Part shown: piece by piece, positions 33,967 to 42,916 of the stretch
Position numbering within the stretch: the stretch's first letter is position 1
Layout: every line of letters starts with the position of its first letter
Source: Acidithiobacillus thiooxidans ATCC 19377
GTDB taxonomy: Bacteria > Pseudomonadota > Gammaproteobacteria > Acidithiobacillales > Acidithiobacillaceae
NCBI RefSeq assembly: GCF_009662475.1
Contig: NZ_CP045571.1
Location: 1,982,501 to 2,046,500, forward strand
Direction of reading: 5' to 3'
Length of the DNA: 64,000 nt
The notes under the pieces: generated by a model
The model's input: only the letters and a program-made list of their open reading frames with translations
Told to the model about the DNA's origin: nothing
The model's database searches: none
Translations under genes and position numbers: made by a program

Positions 33967-35977
33967 ATGCTACCCTGGTTATTGCGTGCCTGGCTTTTGT
34001 TTGTGGTCATTGTGGTGCTGGCTGGAGAAGGCCTGGCTTATGAAACATGGCAGGATGTTTGTCAGGAATACAGCACCAACTTGCGGGTGCTGGCAGCCGC
34101 TGTGGCGGATGGCACGCATTTATTTCTCAAGGGGACCCAGTCTTCATTGGCCATGCTGGGTCAGGACACGGGCACAGGAGCCGATGGCACGCCTCTGGCG
34201 ATTCACGAAAAATTGCAGGACTACCTGGTCCTCAATCCCGATTTCAACAGTGTCGGTGTGCGTACGGCAGGTGACGGAGTGGTGGCTGCCGGGATGGACA
34301 AGGGACTGCTGCGGACCTTGCTTTCACTTCCGGCATCGCCGGATGCCCGATCCCGGATTACGGACCAGCAGCGGCAACTGATCCAGCGTTGTAGACAGGC
34401 TTCCGACCTTTGCGTCGGTCCTCCTTTGGCGGTGCGTAATCCGGAACACCCCCAACATCCACACTGGGTGGTACCGCTTTTCCTGGGGGCACAAGGGGAT
34501 CCCCTACCGACATTCCGTAGTGACCAACATGGTGGCCCTGCTGCCCTTGCAGCACGGCCAATTCCCTTTTTGGCACAATCTGCAGCTTCCTGCCTTGAGT
34601 TCGGTCTTTCTGCTGCGCCGGGATGGCTTTCTGGAAAGCCTCTATCCGCTGCCCACACAAAGCCCCTTTGGTACACGCCAAAACGGCATTGCCGTCCAGT
34701 CCATCCGGGCGCACCCCCAGGCCCGCTCTGCCAGCTTTTATGGCCTGGCTACGGCGTTCAATCAATGGCGTCTCGGGGCCTGGAACCAGGTGCGAGGCTA
34801 TCCGCTGGTAGCCGGTGTGGGGCTGCCACGTTCCTTTCTGCTGGCCGCCTGGTGGAATCGGATGACCGGACCTTTCGCGGCCATGCTGGCTCTGCTGCTG
34901 CTTTCTACCTTCGGCTATTGGACCTTTCGCCGCATCGGCGAAGACCGGCAGCGTGAAAGATCGGCCCATGATCTGAGGTTGTGGGAGGCCAAGGAGCGGG
35001 CGGAAGTCACCCTCCATTCCATTGGTGACGGGGTGATAACGACCGACACCCAAGGTCGGGTCACAGATATCAATCCCGTAGCTGAATCCATGCTGGGTTC
35101 TGCACGCTCAGACCTTCTGGGGAAACCGCTCGAAACGGTTTTCCACATCGCCCATGAGGGGGATCACCTTCCGGTAGAAAACCCCATCCGCAGAGTCTTG
35201 CAGGAAGGCCGGATCGTGGGGCTGGCCAACCATACGGTTCTCCTGCGCGCGGATGGTCAGGAGATCGCCATTGAAGATTCTGCAGCACCGATTCACGGAC
35301 GGGATGGTCAGGTGTTGGGCGCCGTACTGGTCTTTCATGATGTCACGGAACGGCGTCGTTTGACCGAGCACCTGGCTTATCAGGCGCATCACGATGATTT
35401 GACCGGCTTGCCCAACCGCAAGTGGTTTCTGGAGCAGCTCCGCCAGGCCACAGAGACGCAGCCCCTGCCGGGAGACCTCCTCCTGGTTGGCATTCTCGAT
35501 CTGGATGGATTCAAACAGGTCAATGATCGCTGGGGACACGACCAAGGGGATCAACTGCTTTGTACGGTAGCACAACGGGTCCGTGAAACGCTGCGGCCTG
35601 AAGATAGCGTCAGCCGCCTGGGCGGGGATGAGTTCGGGCTGCTGCTGCCCCATATGCACGATCTGGAAGACGCCCAGCATCTCGCCCACCGGCTGATCCA
35701 GGCGTTGAACCAGCCTATTGAGATGGACACGCAGGTGGCGAACGTCTCAGCCAGTATCGGATGGACGATTCTCCCCGGGGATACGGGTGATGCCCCGCAG
35801 ATATTGCGGCATGCGGATCTCGCGCTTTACGCGGCCAAAGCCCGGGGTCGCAATCAGTATTGTTTTTATGAAAAAACCCTGGATGTTGAACAAGAACAGC
35901 TGATGGAGATGTTGGCGATGACCCAGGAAGCGCTTGAAGCCCAGAACTTGGTCATGTACTACCAGCCGGTAGTGACC
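33967..35977 (+). pseudogene. GGDEF-EAL regulator, 5' part (sensor, PAS, GGDEF), frameshifted
   Basis: The gene begins with a membrane segment (LLRAWLLFVVIVVLAGEGLA) and a periplasmic sensor region. A one-base insertion in the C-run at 34501-34504 then moves the frame. The second frame continues with another membrane segment (PFAAMLALLLLSTFGYW), a PAS domain (LHSIGDGVITTDTQGRVTDI) and an intact GGDEF domain (SRLGGDEFGLLLPH). It stops where an IS256 element inserted at 35978. Without both lesions the protein would be an inner-membrane sensor making or degrading cyclic di-GMP. Confidence 0.88.
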
Positions 35978-37392
35978 GAGCTATGCTCGAAAGTGGTGTA
36001 CGGGCGCGTTACAACTGGCTTGAATGAGGTGGCGTACTGTTGCTACAAAGGGTTTCCGACTCAAAGAGCAACATAAGGAGTACGCCGTGGAAAAGAATAC
36101 CGTAATAGCAGGTGGGATGGGAGAGTTGGGTCTGGGCATTGAAGGGATACTTCGACGCGCGGCACGCTCTCTGATTGAGCAGGCCATAGAGGCAGAGGTG
36201 GCGGTATTGCTGGAAGAATTTGCGACGGTGCGGATGGTTGATGGGCGTCAGGCGGTCGTGCGTAATGGGCATCTGCCGGAGCGCGAGATCATGACCGCTC
36301 TGGGTCCGGTACCCGTCAAAGTACCCAAGGTGCGGGACCGCTCAGGATCGGGGATCAAATTCAATTCGGTACTGGCGCCTCCGTATGTACGCAAATCACG
36401 AACAGTAGCCGCTACAGTACCTTGGCTCTATCTGCATGGGGTGTCTTCCGGCCACATGCAGGAAGCCCTTTCCATTTTGCTGGGTGATGAGGCCAAGGGA
36501 CTTTCACCTGCGGTGTTGGGACGTCTCAAGGCGGAGTGGGCGCAAGAGTATGCCCATTGGCAACACCGCTCCCTACAGGGAAAGCGCTATGCTTACTGGT
36601 GGGTAGACGGTATTTATACGAACCTCCGTGCGGAGGAGGATCCGCGTATCTGCCTGCTGGTGATTATCGGCGTGACGGCAGAGGGCAAGAAAGAGCTGGT
36701 CAGTGTCAGTGACGGCCTGCGCGAATCCAAAGCTTCCTGGCTGGAGATTCTGCGTGACCTGCAGGCGCGCGGTCTGGAGGCGGCCCCTTTGCTCGCCATT
36801 GGGGATGGTGCCATGGGGTTTTGGGCCGCACTGGATGAAGCCTATCCCGAAACTGGTCAGCAACGCTGCTGGGTGCATAAGACCGCCAACATTCTCAACG
36901 AACTTCCCAAAGCCCAACAGAGCAAAGCCAAGGCAGCGTTGCAGGAAATCTGGATGGCCGCCAATCGCCAGGCTGCGGAAAAAGCACTGGACGTGTTTGT
37001 GCGCAATTACCAGGCAAAGTATCCCAAGGCCGTGGCTAAACTGGAAAAAGATCGGGCTGAATTGCTCGCTTTCTATGATTTTCCAGCCGAACACTGGCGG
37101 CATATCCGGACCACCAATGCCATTGAGTCCACCTTCGCTACGGTACGCCACCGGACTACCCGGACGAAGAACTGTGTATCACGCAGCAGCTTTCTGGGAT
37201 TGGGTTTCAAGATGCTGCAGCAGGCTGAAAAACGCTGGATTGGGATTTATGCTCCAGAGAAAGTCCTGCAGCTTTTTGCAGGGGTGAAATTTATCGATGG
37301 CTTACCGGCTAACCTCACCCTGCCGGATGATCAACAGACCGCCGCCTGATCTATGTCAGAAAATGCTCATACACCAGATTTGACTATAGCTC
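35978..37392 (+). mobile_element. IS256-family insertion sequence, complete (1415 bp)
   Basis: Ends GAGCTATGCTCGAAAGTGGT (left) and, read inward from the right, GAGCTATAGTCAAATCTGGT form imperfect inverted repeats. The 9-base target GTAGTGACC is duplicated at 35969-35977 and 37393-37401. The insertion lies inside the GGDEF-EAL gene. Removing it with one target copy restores the frame exactly (VVT then RPAPSASPEQ). Confidence 0.95.
36087..37349 (+). CDS. IS256-family transposase
   Basis: A 420-residue mutator-type transposase. The GTG at 36087 has AAGGAG upstream; an ATG at 36024 without a ribosome site is less likely. Catalytic residues are visible in YWWVDGIYTNLR (Asp), LLAIGDGAMGFWAALDEA (Asp) and TNAIESTFATVRHRT (Glu). 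It is intact and probably active. Confidence 0.93.
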   Translation: MEKNTVIAGGMGELGLGIEGILRRAARSLIEQAIEAEVAVLLEEFATVRMVDGRQAVVRNGHLPEREIMTALGPVPVKVPKVRDRSGSGIKFNSVLAPPYVRKSRTVAATVPWLYLHGVSSGHMQEALSILLGDEAKGLSPAVLGRLKAEWAQEYAHWQHRSLQGKRYAYWWVDGIYTNLRAEEDPRICLLVIIGVTAEGKKELVSVSDGLRESKASWLEILRDLQARGLEAAPLLAIGDGAMGFWAALDEAYPETGQQRCWVHKTANILNELPKAQQSKAKAALQEIWMAANRQAAEKALDVFVRNYQAKYPKAVAKLEKDRAELLAFYDFPAEHWRHIRTTNAIESTFATVRHRTTRTKNCVSRSSFLGLGFKMLQQAEKRWIGIYAPEKVLQLFAGVKFIDGLPANLTLPDDQQTAA

Positions 37393-37401
37393 GTAGTGAC
37401 C

Positions 37402-38490
37402 CGGCCTGCCCCTTCTGCGTCACCGGAGCAGGGCGTGATTGGTTTTGAGGCCCTGATCCGCTTGCAGCATCCCCAACGGGGGCTGCTCACGCCCGCTGTG
37501 TTCGCCGAAGCGCTGGACCATCCCCGCCTGGCCCGTCGGATTGGCTGCTTTGTATTGGATGCGGTCCTGTCCCAGGGAGAACAGTGGCACCAGGCCGGGC
37601 TTCCCTTACGCCTGTCGCTGAATATCAGCGCCCGGCATCTGCTGGATCCCGAGTTTCTGAATGACTTGCAGTGCGCTCTGGCTGCACATCCCGGGATAGC
37701 CCCGGCGTATTGCGAAATTGAAGTCACCGAAAGTGCCCCCATGCTGGATTTTCAGAAGGCTCAGGAAACACTCCAGCACTGTAATGCCCTGGGTCTACGC
37801 ATCGCCCTGGATGATTTCGGAACGGGGAATGCTTCCTTGAGCTATCTGCAGAAACTGCCTGCCCAGACCATCAAGATTGACCAGAGTTTTGTCCTGGACA
37901 TGCTCAATGATCCTCGTGACTTTGCCATTGTTGCTGGCGTCGTAATGACCGCCCGCATGCTGGGTCTGGAGGTCATTGCCGAAGGCGTGGAAACCGTCGG
38001 GCATTTACAGTTGCTGGAGGCTCTGGACTGCCCGGCCCTGCAGGGCTATCTGTTTGCCAAACCGATGCCCGCAGAGGCCGTGCCAGCCTGGGTAAAGGCG
38101 TTTAACATAATAAATTACATCGGTAATTCTGCTGCACCACGCAATCACCTCATGGGTATCACGGATACAGGGCTGTTGGGCGCGCACCAGATACGCGTAC
38201 AAGAATCCATTCAGTACCTCCAGGGGAAGGGCTGTCTGCCGGAGCGGATCTTGGGCCGCGATGATGCAGAACATTGTCATCTGGCCCTGTGGTTGAACCA
38301 GCTGCCCGACCGCGCCGCTTTGCCGGTCGACGTGGATCAGCTCCATCACCGCCTGCACCAACTGCTAAGAGATCATGTCGGTCCACCGGGCAGTCCGCAA
38401 GCGCGGCAATTAGCTCAGGAGCTGCTGGAAACCAATGCCCAGCTGATAGATGTGTTACACCGCTTTCTGGGGCATCCCCATGTTCGGTAG
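37402..38490 (+). pseudogene. GGDEF-EAL regulator, 3' part (EAL and zinc-binding-like tail)
   Basis: Continues the interrupted regulator: the EAL signature GFEALIRLQHPQRGLLTP, RLSLNISARHL, FCEIEVTES-like and the metal motif LRIALDDFGTGNASLSYL are intact. A C-terminal helical region with DAEHCHLALWLNQ resembles a chemoreceptor zinc-binding domain. A frame with a possible start at 37396 is open, so a free EAL protein might be made, but no ribosome site is evident. Confidence 0.85.
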
Positions 38491-38556
38491 GTGGGTGCTC
38501 TTTACCGGGCCTCAAAGGAAACGGTCTGCGTGGGACGATCATGGGGGGTATGCCAG

Positions 38557-38808
38557 ATGAAGATTGCTAGAAAAATCCATTCCCTGTCCGGAGAAAGCAT
38601 CACGCCTTTTCAGAAAAGGGTACTCACCCTATTGATCGGGGATTCTGGCCTGTCGGCGGAACGGATGCTGGATATCCTCCTCATGGAGGCCCTCCTGGGC
38701 TATTGCGTTGATCGCAGCACGGGGGTCTCTGGTGCTCCGGATATGTCGGCAGCGAGAACCCATGACATTACCCGTCCACAGGGTCCTGAGATCAGTGACC
38801 GTGCTTAA
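38557..38808 (+). CDS. Small hypothetical protein
   Basis: An 83-residue protein (KIHSLSGESITPFQKRVLTL, then LSAERMLDILLMEALLGYCV) with GGGGGG close before its ATG. It lies between the c-di-GMP regulator and a chemoreceptor, in the same direction. The family is not recognised; a helical adaptor is possible. Confidence 0.5.
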   Translation: MKIARKIHSLSGESITPFQKRVLTLLIGDSGLSAERMLDILLMEALLGYCVDRSTGVSGAPDMSAARTHDITRPQGPEISDRA

Positions 38809-38842
38809 TGCAGTGGATAAAAAATAGCGAGGAGAGATAACT

Positions 38843-39838
38843 GTGGCAGAAGAAAGTCAGGCAGTACGGGCATTACTGGAATATCTGGAGGCCCAATTGG
38901 AAGGTGATGGGCCGCGTATTGAGCAGATCCTTGTTGAGCACCCCGACTTTGAAGCCCTCGCGCAACCCATGATTTCCCGAGTATTGGGTTTACAGGAAAA
39001 AACCCATCAACTGGTGGAGCACTTGCGGGCGGTTACCGTCAATGTGGATGGGGCGGCGGCGGATATTGAAACAGCCATGCAGGAAGTGCAACAAAGTTCT
39101 GGTCAGGTTAAATCGGCCATTACGGATAATGTGTCTTCGGTGCAGTTGCTGCTCAAAAAGATTCAGGAAATTAGTCGGGTCGTGGGTACTATCAAGGATA
39201 TTTCCTATAAAACCAATCTGCTCGCCTTGAATGCGGCCATTGAGGCAGCGCGGGCAGGAGAACATGGGCGGGGGTTTGCAGTGGTGGCTGATGAAGTACG
39301 CAGCTTGGCAGCCCATGTTCAGGAAGCAACCGTCGAAATCCGGGAGAGCATGGAACAGATTGCAGATTCCGGAAAAGCCATGCAACAGAAAAACAGCGCA
39401 GTTCAGGAGCAGACGGCTGGCGTCGATTCTGTCGTGCAGCGCTTATTGGACAAGTCGCATCATTTGCGGAAGATGACCACGCGATTACAGTTTGAAGCGA
39501 CACAGGAGACGCACCAGCATTTCGTCGAGGTGGCCTTGCGCGAATCCGAAAAGGGCACCCAGGCACTGTCTCCAGATCACCTGCCGCTGCCCATGGATTC
39601 TCATGCCTGCCGTCTGGGGAAATGGTACGATGGTACCGGCCGGATGCAGTTTGCTTCCCTTCGTGGTTTTCAGGACTTGGCCGTCCCGCATCAGCAGATT
39701 CATCAGTTAGCTGTTCAGCTCCTGCAGGCGACGCAAGAAGATTCACCAGATTTGCCGGCCTTGCGCGAAGCACTGCAAAAGCAGCACGAAGCATTCCGAA
39801 AGGCGTTATCGACGATGCATTCGGATTTGTCCGCTTGA
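38843..39838 (+). CDS. Soluble methyl-accepting chemotaxis protein with zinc-binding domain
   Basis: A 331-residue cytoplasmic chemoreceptor without membrane segments. The signalling hairpin tip is canonical ([20 protein letters not shown], then [20 protein letters not shown]). The C-terminal CZB domain has [15 protein letters not shown] and a further His near the end. It starts at GTG with GAGGAGAG upstream. CZB receptors sense zinc and oxidants and are often coupled to c-di-GMP enzymes, consistent with the neighbouring GGDEF-EAL gene. Confidence 0.88.
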   Translation: MAEESQAVRALLEYLEAQLEGDGPRIEQILVEHPDFEALAQPMISRVLGLQEKTHQLVEHLRAVTVNVDGAAADIETAMQEVQQSSGQVKSAITDNVSSVQLLLKKIQEISRVVGTIKDISYKTNLLALNAAIEAARAGEHGRGFAVVADEVRSLAAHVQEATVEIRESMEQIADSGKAMQQKNSAVQEQTAGVDSVVQRLLDKSHHLRKMTTRLQFEATQETHQHFVEVALRESEKGTQALSPDHLPLPMDSHACRLGKWYDGTGRMQFASLRGFQDLAVPHQQIHQLAVQLLQATQEDSPDLPALREALQKQHEAFRKALSTMHSDLSA

Positions 39839-39852
39839 GGCTCTGCAACTCA

Positions 39853-39968
39853 TTATTTATAAGTGGGTTTATCAAACAGATACTCCGGGGTATGCTGCAC
39901 GCCCAGGGCATTTAGAATCTCTGCCGTTTGATGGTCCTCAACGCTCTCCGCGACCTCTTGAATCGACG
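39853..39968 (-). pseudogene. C-terminal remnant of an EAL-domain protein
   Basis: On the minus strand the sequence reads IQEVAESVEDHQTAEILNAL, then GVQHTPEYLFDKPTYK and stop. This fits the last helix and strand of an EAL phosphodiesterase. The rest of the gene is missing; the IS110 element begins immediately beyond. Confidence 0.6.
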
Positions 39969-39980
39969 AGGTCATGGGCC

Positions 39981-41066
39981 ATGACCACTATAGTGAAACC
40001 AGTTTCCTGTGTTAGTATTGACGTAGCGAAAGCCAAATTCGATGTTGCCCTGCTGAAACCCAATGGTAAATATCGCAGCAAGGTCTTTTCCAATAATTCT
40101 GAGGGGTTCCGGCAATTCCTGGATTGGTTGGAGAAGCAGGAGGCCCTCAAGGCTCATCTCTGCATGGAAACGACTGGCGCCTATGGCCGAAGCCTGGCGC
40201 GCTTTCTGGCGCAGCAACAGTTAGTTATCAGTGTGATGAATCCTGCCTTGATTCACGCCTTTGGTAAAACCGAGCTTTCCCGGGCCAAAACAGACAAAGC
40301 GGATGCTCGGCTCATTGCCCGCTATTGCCAGATGCACCGACCTGCCCCTTGGGTGCCACCGGCAGAAGCCATTGTGACTCTCCAGGCTTTGGTGCAGCGT
40401 CTGGACGACCTTCTGGGTATGCAGAATATGGAAAACAATCGCCTCGAAATGGCAGAGCCTGCCGCTCGCGCGTCCATTGAAGCCCTTTTGCTTACCATCC
40501 ATCAGCAAATTGACGCCGTCCGCCGACAAATCCAGGATCATATGGATGATCACCCGGACCTGAAATCCCAAAAGGCGCTTCTGCTGAGTATTCCCGGCAT
40601 CGGCGAGGCTACCGCAGCTATGCTACTGGCTTTCCTCAGTCCACTCACGCGCTTTCATTCCGCCAAACAGGTCGTCGCCTATGCGGGACTCAACCCGCGT
40701 ATTCGTGAGTCGGGCCAGTGGGCCGGTAAAAGCCATATTGCCAAGGCAGGCAATGTTCTTCTACGCAAGGCGCTGTACCTGCCAGCCGTAGTGGCCAAGC
40801 GTTACAATCCAGCGATCGCCGCCTTTTGCGATCGGTTACTGTCACGGGGTAAATGTCCTATGCAGGTGATCATTGCCGCCATGCGCAAGCTCCTGCATAT
40901 CACCTATGGCGTCCTCAAATCCGGTCAGCCGTTCGACCCTGAAAAAGCTCTTGCATGGGCGTCATCAAGACGGTATCTGTTTAACAGACGGACAACTGCG
41001 GCTAAGTTCGCAGGCGCGTGCCCGCTTAGTGCAGGAATTCACCCAACTGCTGGAGGCAACCCCTAA
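39981..41066 (+). mobile_element. IS110-family transposase
   Basis: DEDD-type transposase: VSIDVAKAKFDVALLKPNGK, then ARLIARYCQMHRP and the transposase_20 region SIPGIGEATAAMLLAFLSPL and VAYAGLNPRIRESGQWAG. The family core ends near GVLKSGQPFDPEKA. The last 40 residues of this frame run into unrelated flanking sequence, so the native C terminus may be slightly altered. IS110 elements lack clear inverted repeats, so ends are not defined. Confidence 0.85.
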
Positions 41067-41265
41067 AAATGGTGGGATAAAGCTTGCCCAACGTATTGCC
41101 TACAGCATTACGACTTACCTCGACAGCATGCTAAAAAAGGAATGGGACAGATGGCAGCCGGACATTGGGTCGAACCCTCAGCCTTGGACTGAGGATGTTG
41201 ATCATGAGACTTTTCTGGATGCCACGGAAGAAACCGACTCCAATATGGAGGATTTTTCGTCATGA
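40944..41265 (+). pseudogene. C-terminal part of a truncated gene, possibly Cas1-like
   Basis: A coding stretch directly after the IS110 core: HGRHQDGICLTDGQLRLSSQ, then ARARLVQEFTQLLEATPKNG, KLAQRIAYSITTYLDSMLKK and an acidic tail (EDVDHETFLDATEETDSNME). The pattern is reminiscent of the C terminus of Cas1 integrases, but the similarity is only by eye. The 5' part was lost with the IS110 insertion. A further ATG (41262) overlaps its stop. Confidence 0.35.
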
Positions 41266-41540
41266 TTCGGAAGCTCAGACGAGGGGAGTCAGTTTACCAA
41301 AGAGGCCTATTTTCACCCATATCCCAGCTGGCTGGGCCTAAAACATCACATTCCACTTCAGTTGGAGGCGGCTTGGTTTTCAACAAAAAGTCTTCCTTTC
41401 GCGCTGCACTAGCGCTGCACTGAACAACGGGATAGGCAGGGACACCCTATGGTAACGTGGGATACTAAAAAACATAACCTACTGATAATACATATGTATG
41501 AAAAATGCTTATATTTCAAAATGTCCGGAAAATACCCTCA
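41266..41540. other. Right end of the island
   Basis: A stub frame from 41262 (MIRKLRRGESVYQRGLFSPI, ending near 41424) looks like the start of a coupled gene that was cut. GCTGCAC repeats follow at 41403-41409 and 41414-41420 with the same 11-base period as at the left end, then AT-rich sequence up to the attachment site. Confidence 0.5.
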
Positions 41541-41602
41541 ACTGGATTTAGGTTCCAGCGCCGCACGGCGTGGGAGTTCGAGTCTCCCCTTTCGCACCAA
41601 AT
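41541..41602 (+). repeat. attR: right copy of the island attachment site
   Basis: A 62-base copy of the 3' part of tRNA-Leu (4392-4453) with one difference. It lacks the 5' 26 bases of the tRNA and so is not a gene. It marks the right end of the 37.15 kb island. Confidence 0.92.
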
Positions 41603-41634
41603 TCAGGGTTAGCCGCGCCAGTCAAAAAACTGCC

Positions 41635-41772
41635 CGCCCTCAGAGCGTCATATACCAGGACGAAGCGCGCTTTGGGCGGATCAGTCTATGCGGACGTATC
41701 TCCCTCAGGATGGACGTAGGATTTGCTGGCCCAGTCCATAACTCACTTTTTCAGAAGTACCCTTGGATGTAA
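41635..41772 (+). pseudogene. Short IS630-family transposase remnant
   Basis: The frame reads VIYQDEARFGRISLCGRI, matching the YQDEARFGR catalytic segment of another IS630 subgroup, then ends in unrelated residues. It lies just outside the island. Confidence 0.55.
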
Positions 41773-41778
41773 TCCATC

Positions 41779-42204
41779 TCAGGAGATGTCCATATTTGAT
41801 AGGCCAGCAATTTTCGCTGCCTTCGCCAGATCATTATCCAGCGTAGCCAAGGGCAAGCCTTTGCGCAAAGCTAATTCCAAATAGGCGGCGTCGTAGGAAG
41901 ACAACTTGAAGCGTCTGGCTAGATTTAAAGTGTCGCTCAAAGCGTGCGTCACCATCGCTTGATCTGTCACGATGTTGAGCCGCTCCAGGATGGCAATGAA
42001 ATATCGCGAGTTCACCTCGGTGACTATACCCTTGGACTCTAACTTGGCGATGACATTAGCCACTTCAAGCGACCATAATGGGGGTACCAGAGCCTGCGAT
42101 TCCTTCAGTCTCCTGAGAACCGCACGGGCATAATCAACACCCGCCGGATTAGTTTCAGGCACCAACCAGAGCATGGCGACAGAAGCATCCAGAACAATAC
42201 TCAC
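41779..42204 (-). CDS. vapC: VapC-type PIN-domain toxin
   Basis: A 141-residue PIN ribonuclease: IVLDASVAMLWLVPE (first Asp), SLEVANVIAKL (Glu), SSYDAAYLELALRKGLPLAT and TLDNDLAKAA (Asp residues). It is translated from an ATG overlapping the antitoxin stop by four bases. VapC cleaves tRNA or rRNA when free of antitoxin. Confidence 0.9.
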   Translation of the reverse strand: MSIVLDASVAMLWLVPETNPAGVDYARAVLRRLKESQALVPPLWSLEVANVIAKLESKGIVTEVNSRYFIAILERLNIVTDQAMVTHALSDTLNLARRFKLSSYDAAYLELALRKGLPLATLDNDLAKAAKIAGLSNMDIS

Positions 42205-42449
42205 GCACGACCCTCGTTGATGAGCGCCTTAACATCAACGGCACCAACCAGGTTGTTATTGGTCTGCATAAAGGAGAGCATATCATCGACAGCGGTCACG
42301 GTATCCTGATGCAAATTGCATTCTGCGGGCACAAGATCAGCTACGGCCTCGCCACGTAAAGTAATGGTGTAGCGGTTACCAGCCTGGACGCCGCGCAGCA
42401 ACTCCGGCAGTTTTGTCTTTGCTTCATAGGATCCGACTTCGATGTTCAT
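42201..42449 (-). CDS. vapB: Phd/YefM-like antitoxin of the VapBC pair
   Basis: An 82-residue antitoxin with the Phd/YefM N terminus (IEVGSYEAKTKLPELLRGVQ, then YTITLRGEAVADLVPAE). GGAGG supports the ATG at 42449. A dyad at 42471-42490 upstream is the likely operator for autorepression by the toxin-antitoxin complex. Confidence 0.88.
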   Translation of the reverse strand: MNIEVGSYEAKTKLPELLRGVQAGNRYTITLRGEAVADLVPAECNLHQDTVTAVDDMLSFMQTNNNLVGAVDVKALINEGRA

Positions 42450-42470
42450 GAAAAACCTCCCGCGAATACA

Positions 42471-42490
42471 GACCAGCATATAGACTGGTC
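42471..42490. promoter_or_regulatory. Operator-like inverted repeat before vapBC
   Basis: GACCAG (42471-42476) and CTGGTC (42485-42490) flank eight bases, 22 bases upstream of the antitoxin start. Confidence 0.55.
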
Positions 42491-42817
42491 GTTTTTATTG
42501 CAACTTACAGACAAGTTAAGTAAAGGGAATCTCGAATAACAAAATTTCGCGAAGCAAGACTAACAGGGCCTTAGCTCGACTGCATACATTACTTTGTGGT
42601 GACGGGGTACCAACAGGAGGTTTTTGGAGTTCACTTGGGCGAGTTTTGGGCAAAGTGCCAGAAATCAGTGTGCAACCAGCACTGCAATTCATTTATTTGC
42701 TGGAGGTTGAGTTGATCAGACCAGCGGGTTGTCAATCCGATGGTCTGAATAATAGTCGTTACAGAGTAACGAAAAGGCGCGACTGGTCACGTGTTCTCAA
42801 AACCTGCCATGTAGAGC
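42491..42817. other. Intergenic stretch without a clear gene
   Basis: About 330 bases between vapBC and the EmrE-like gene. The open frames here do not resemble proteins. It must hold the vapBC promoter on the minus strand. Confidence 0.45.
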
Positions 42818-42916
42818 ATGAAATCAAGCCTGAACCGCCGCCTCGCCCGCGATCTGGAAATTGATTTAGCCGGAGCCGTCCTGGCGGAAGATTTACTGGA
42901 AAGCTTGCGACATTAG
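42818..42916 (+). other. Short possible coding remnant
   Basis: A 32-residue frame (SSLNRRLARDLEIDLAGAVL, then AEDLLESLRH) that resembles the end of a helical protein, perhaps a CbpM-like chaperone modulator. It has no ribosome site and its end overlaps the 3' end of the converging transporter gene. Probably a fragment. Confidence 0.25.

Noticed and set aside
41449-41772. Open frame across attR
   Set aside because: It links spacer, the tRNA fragment and an IS630 remnant by chance; only the last part has coding ancestry.
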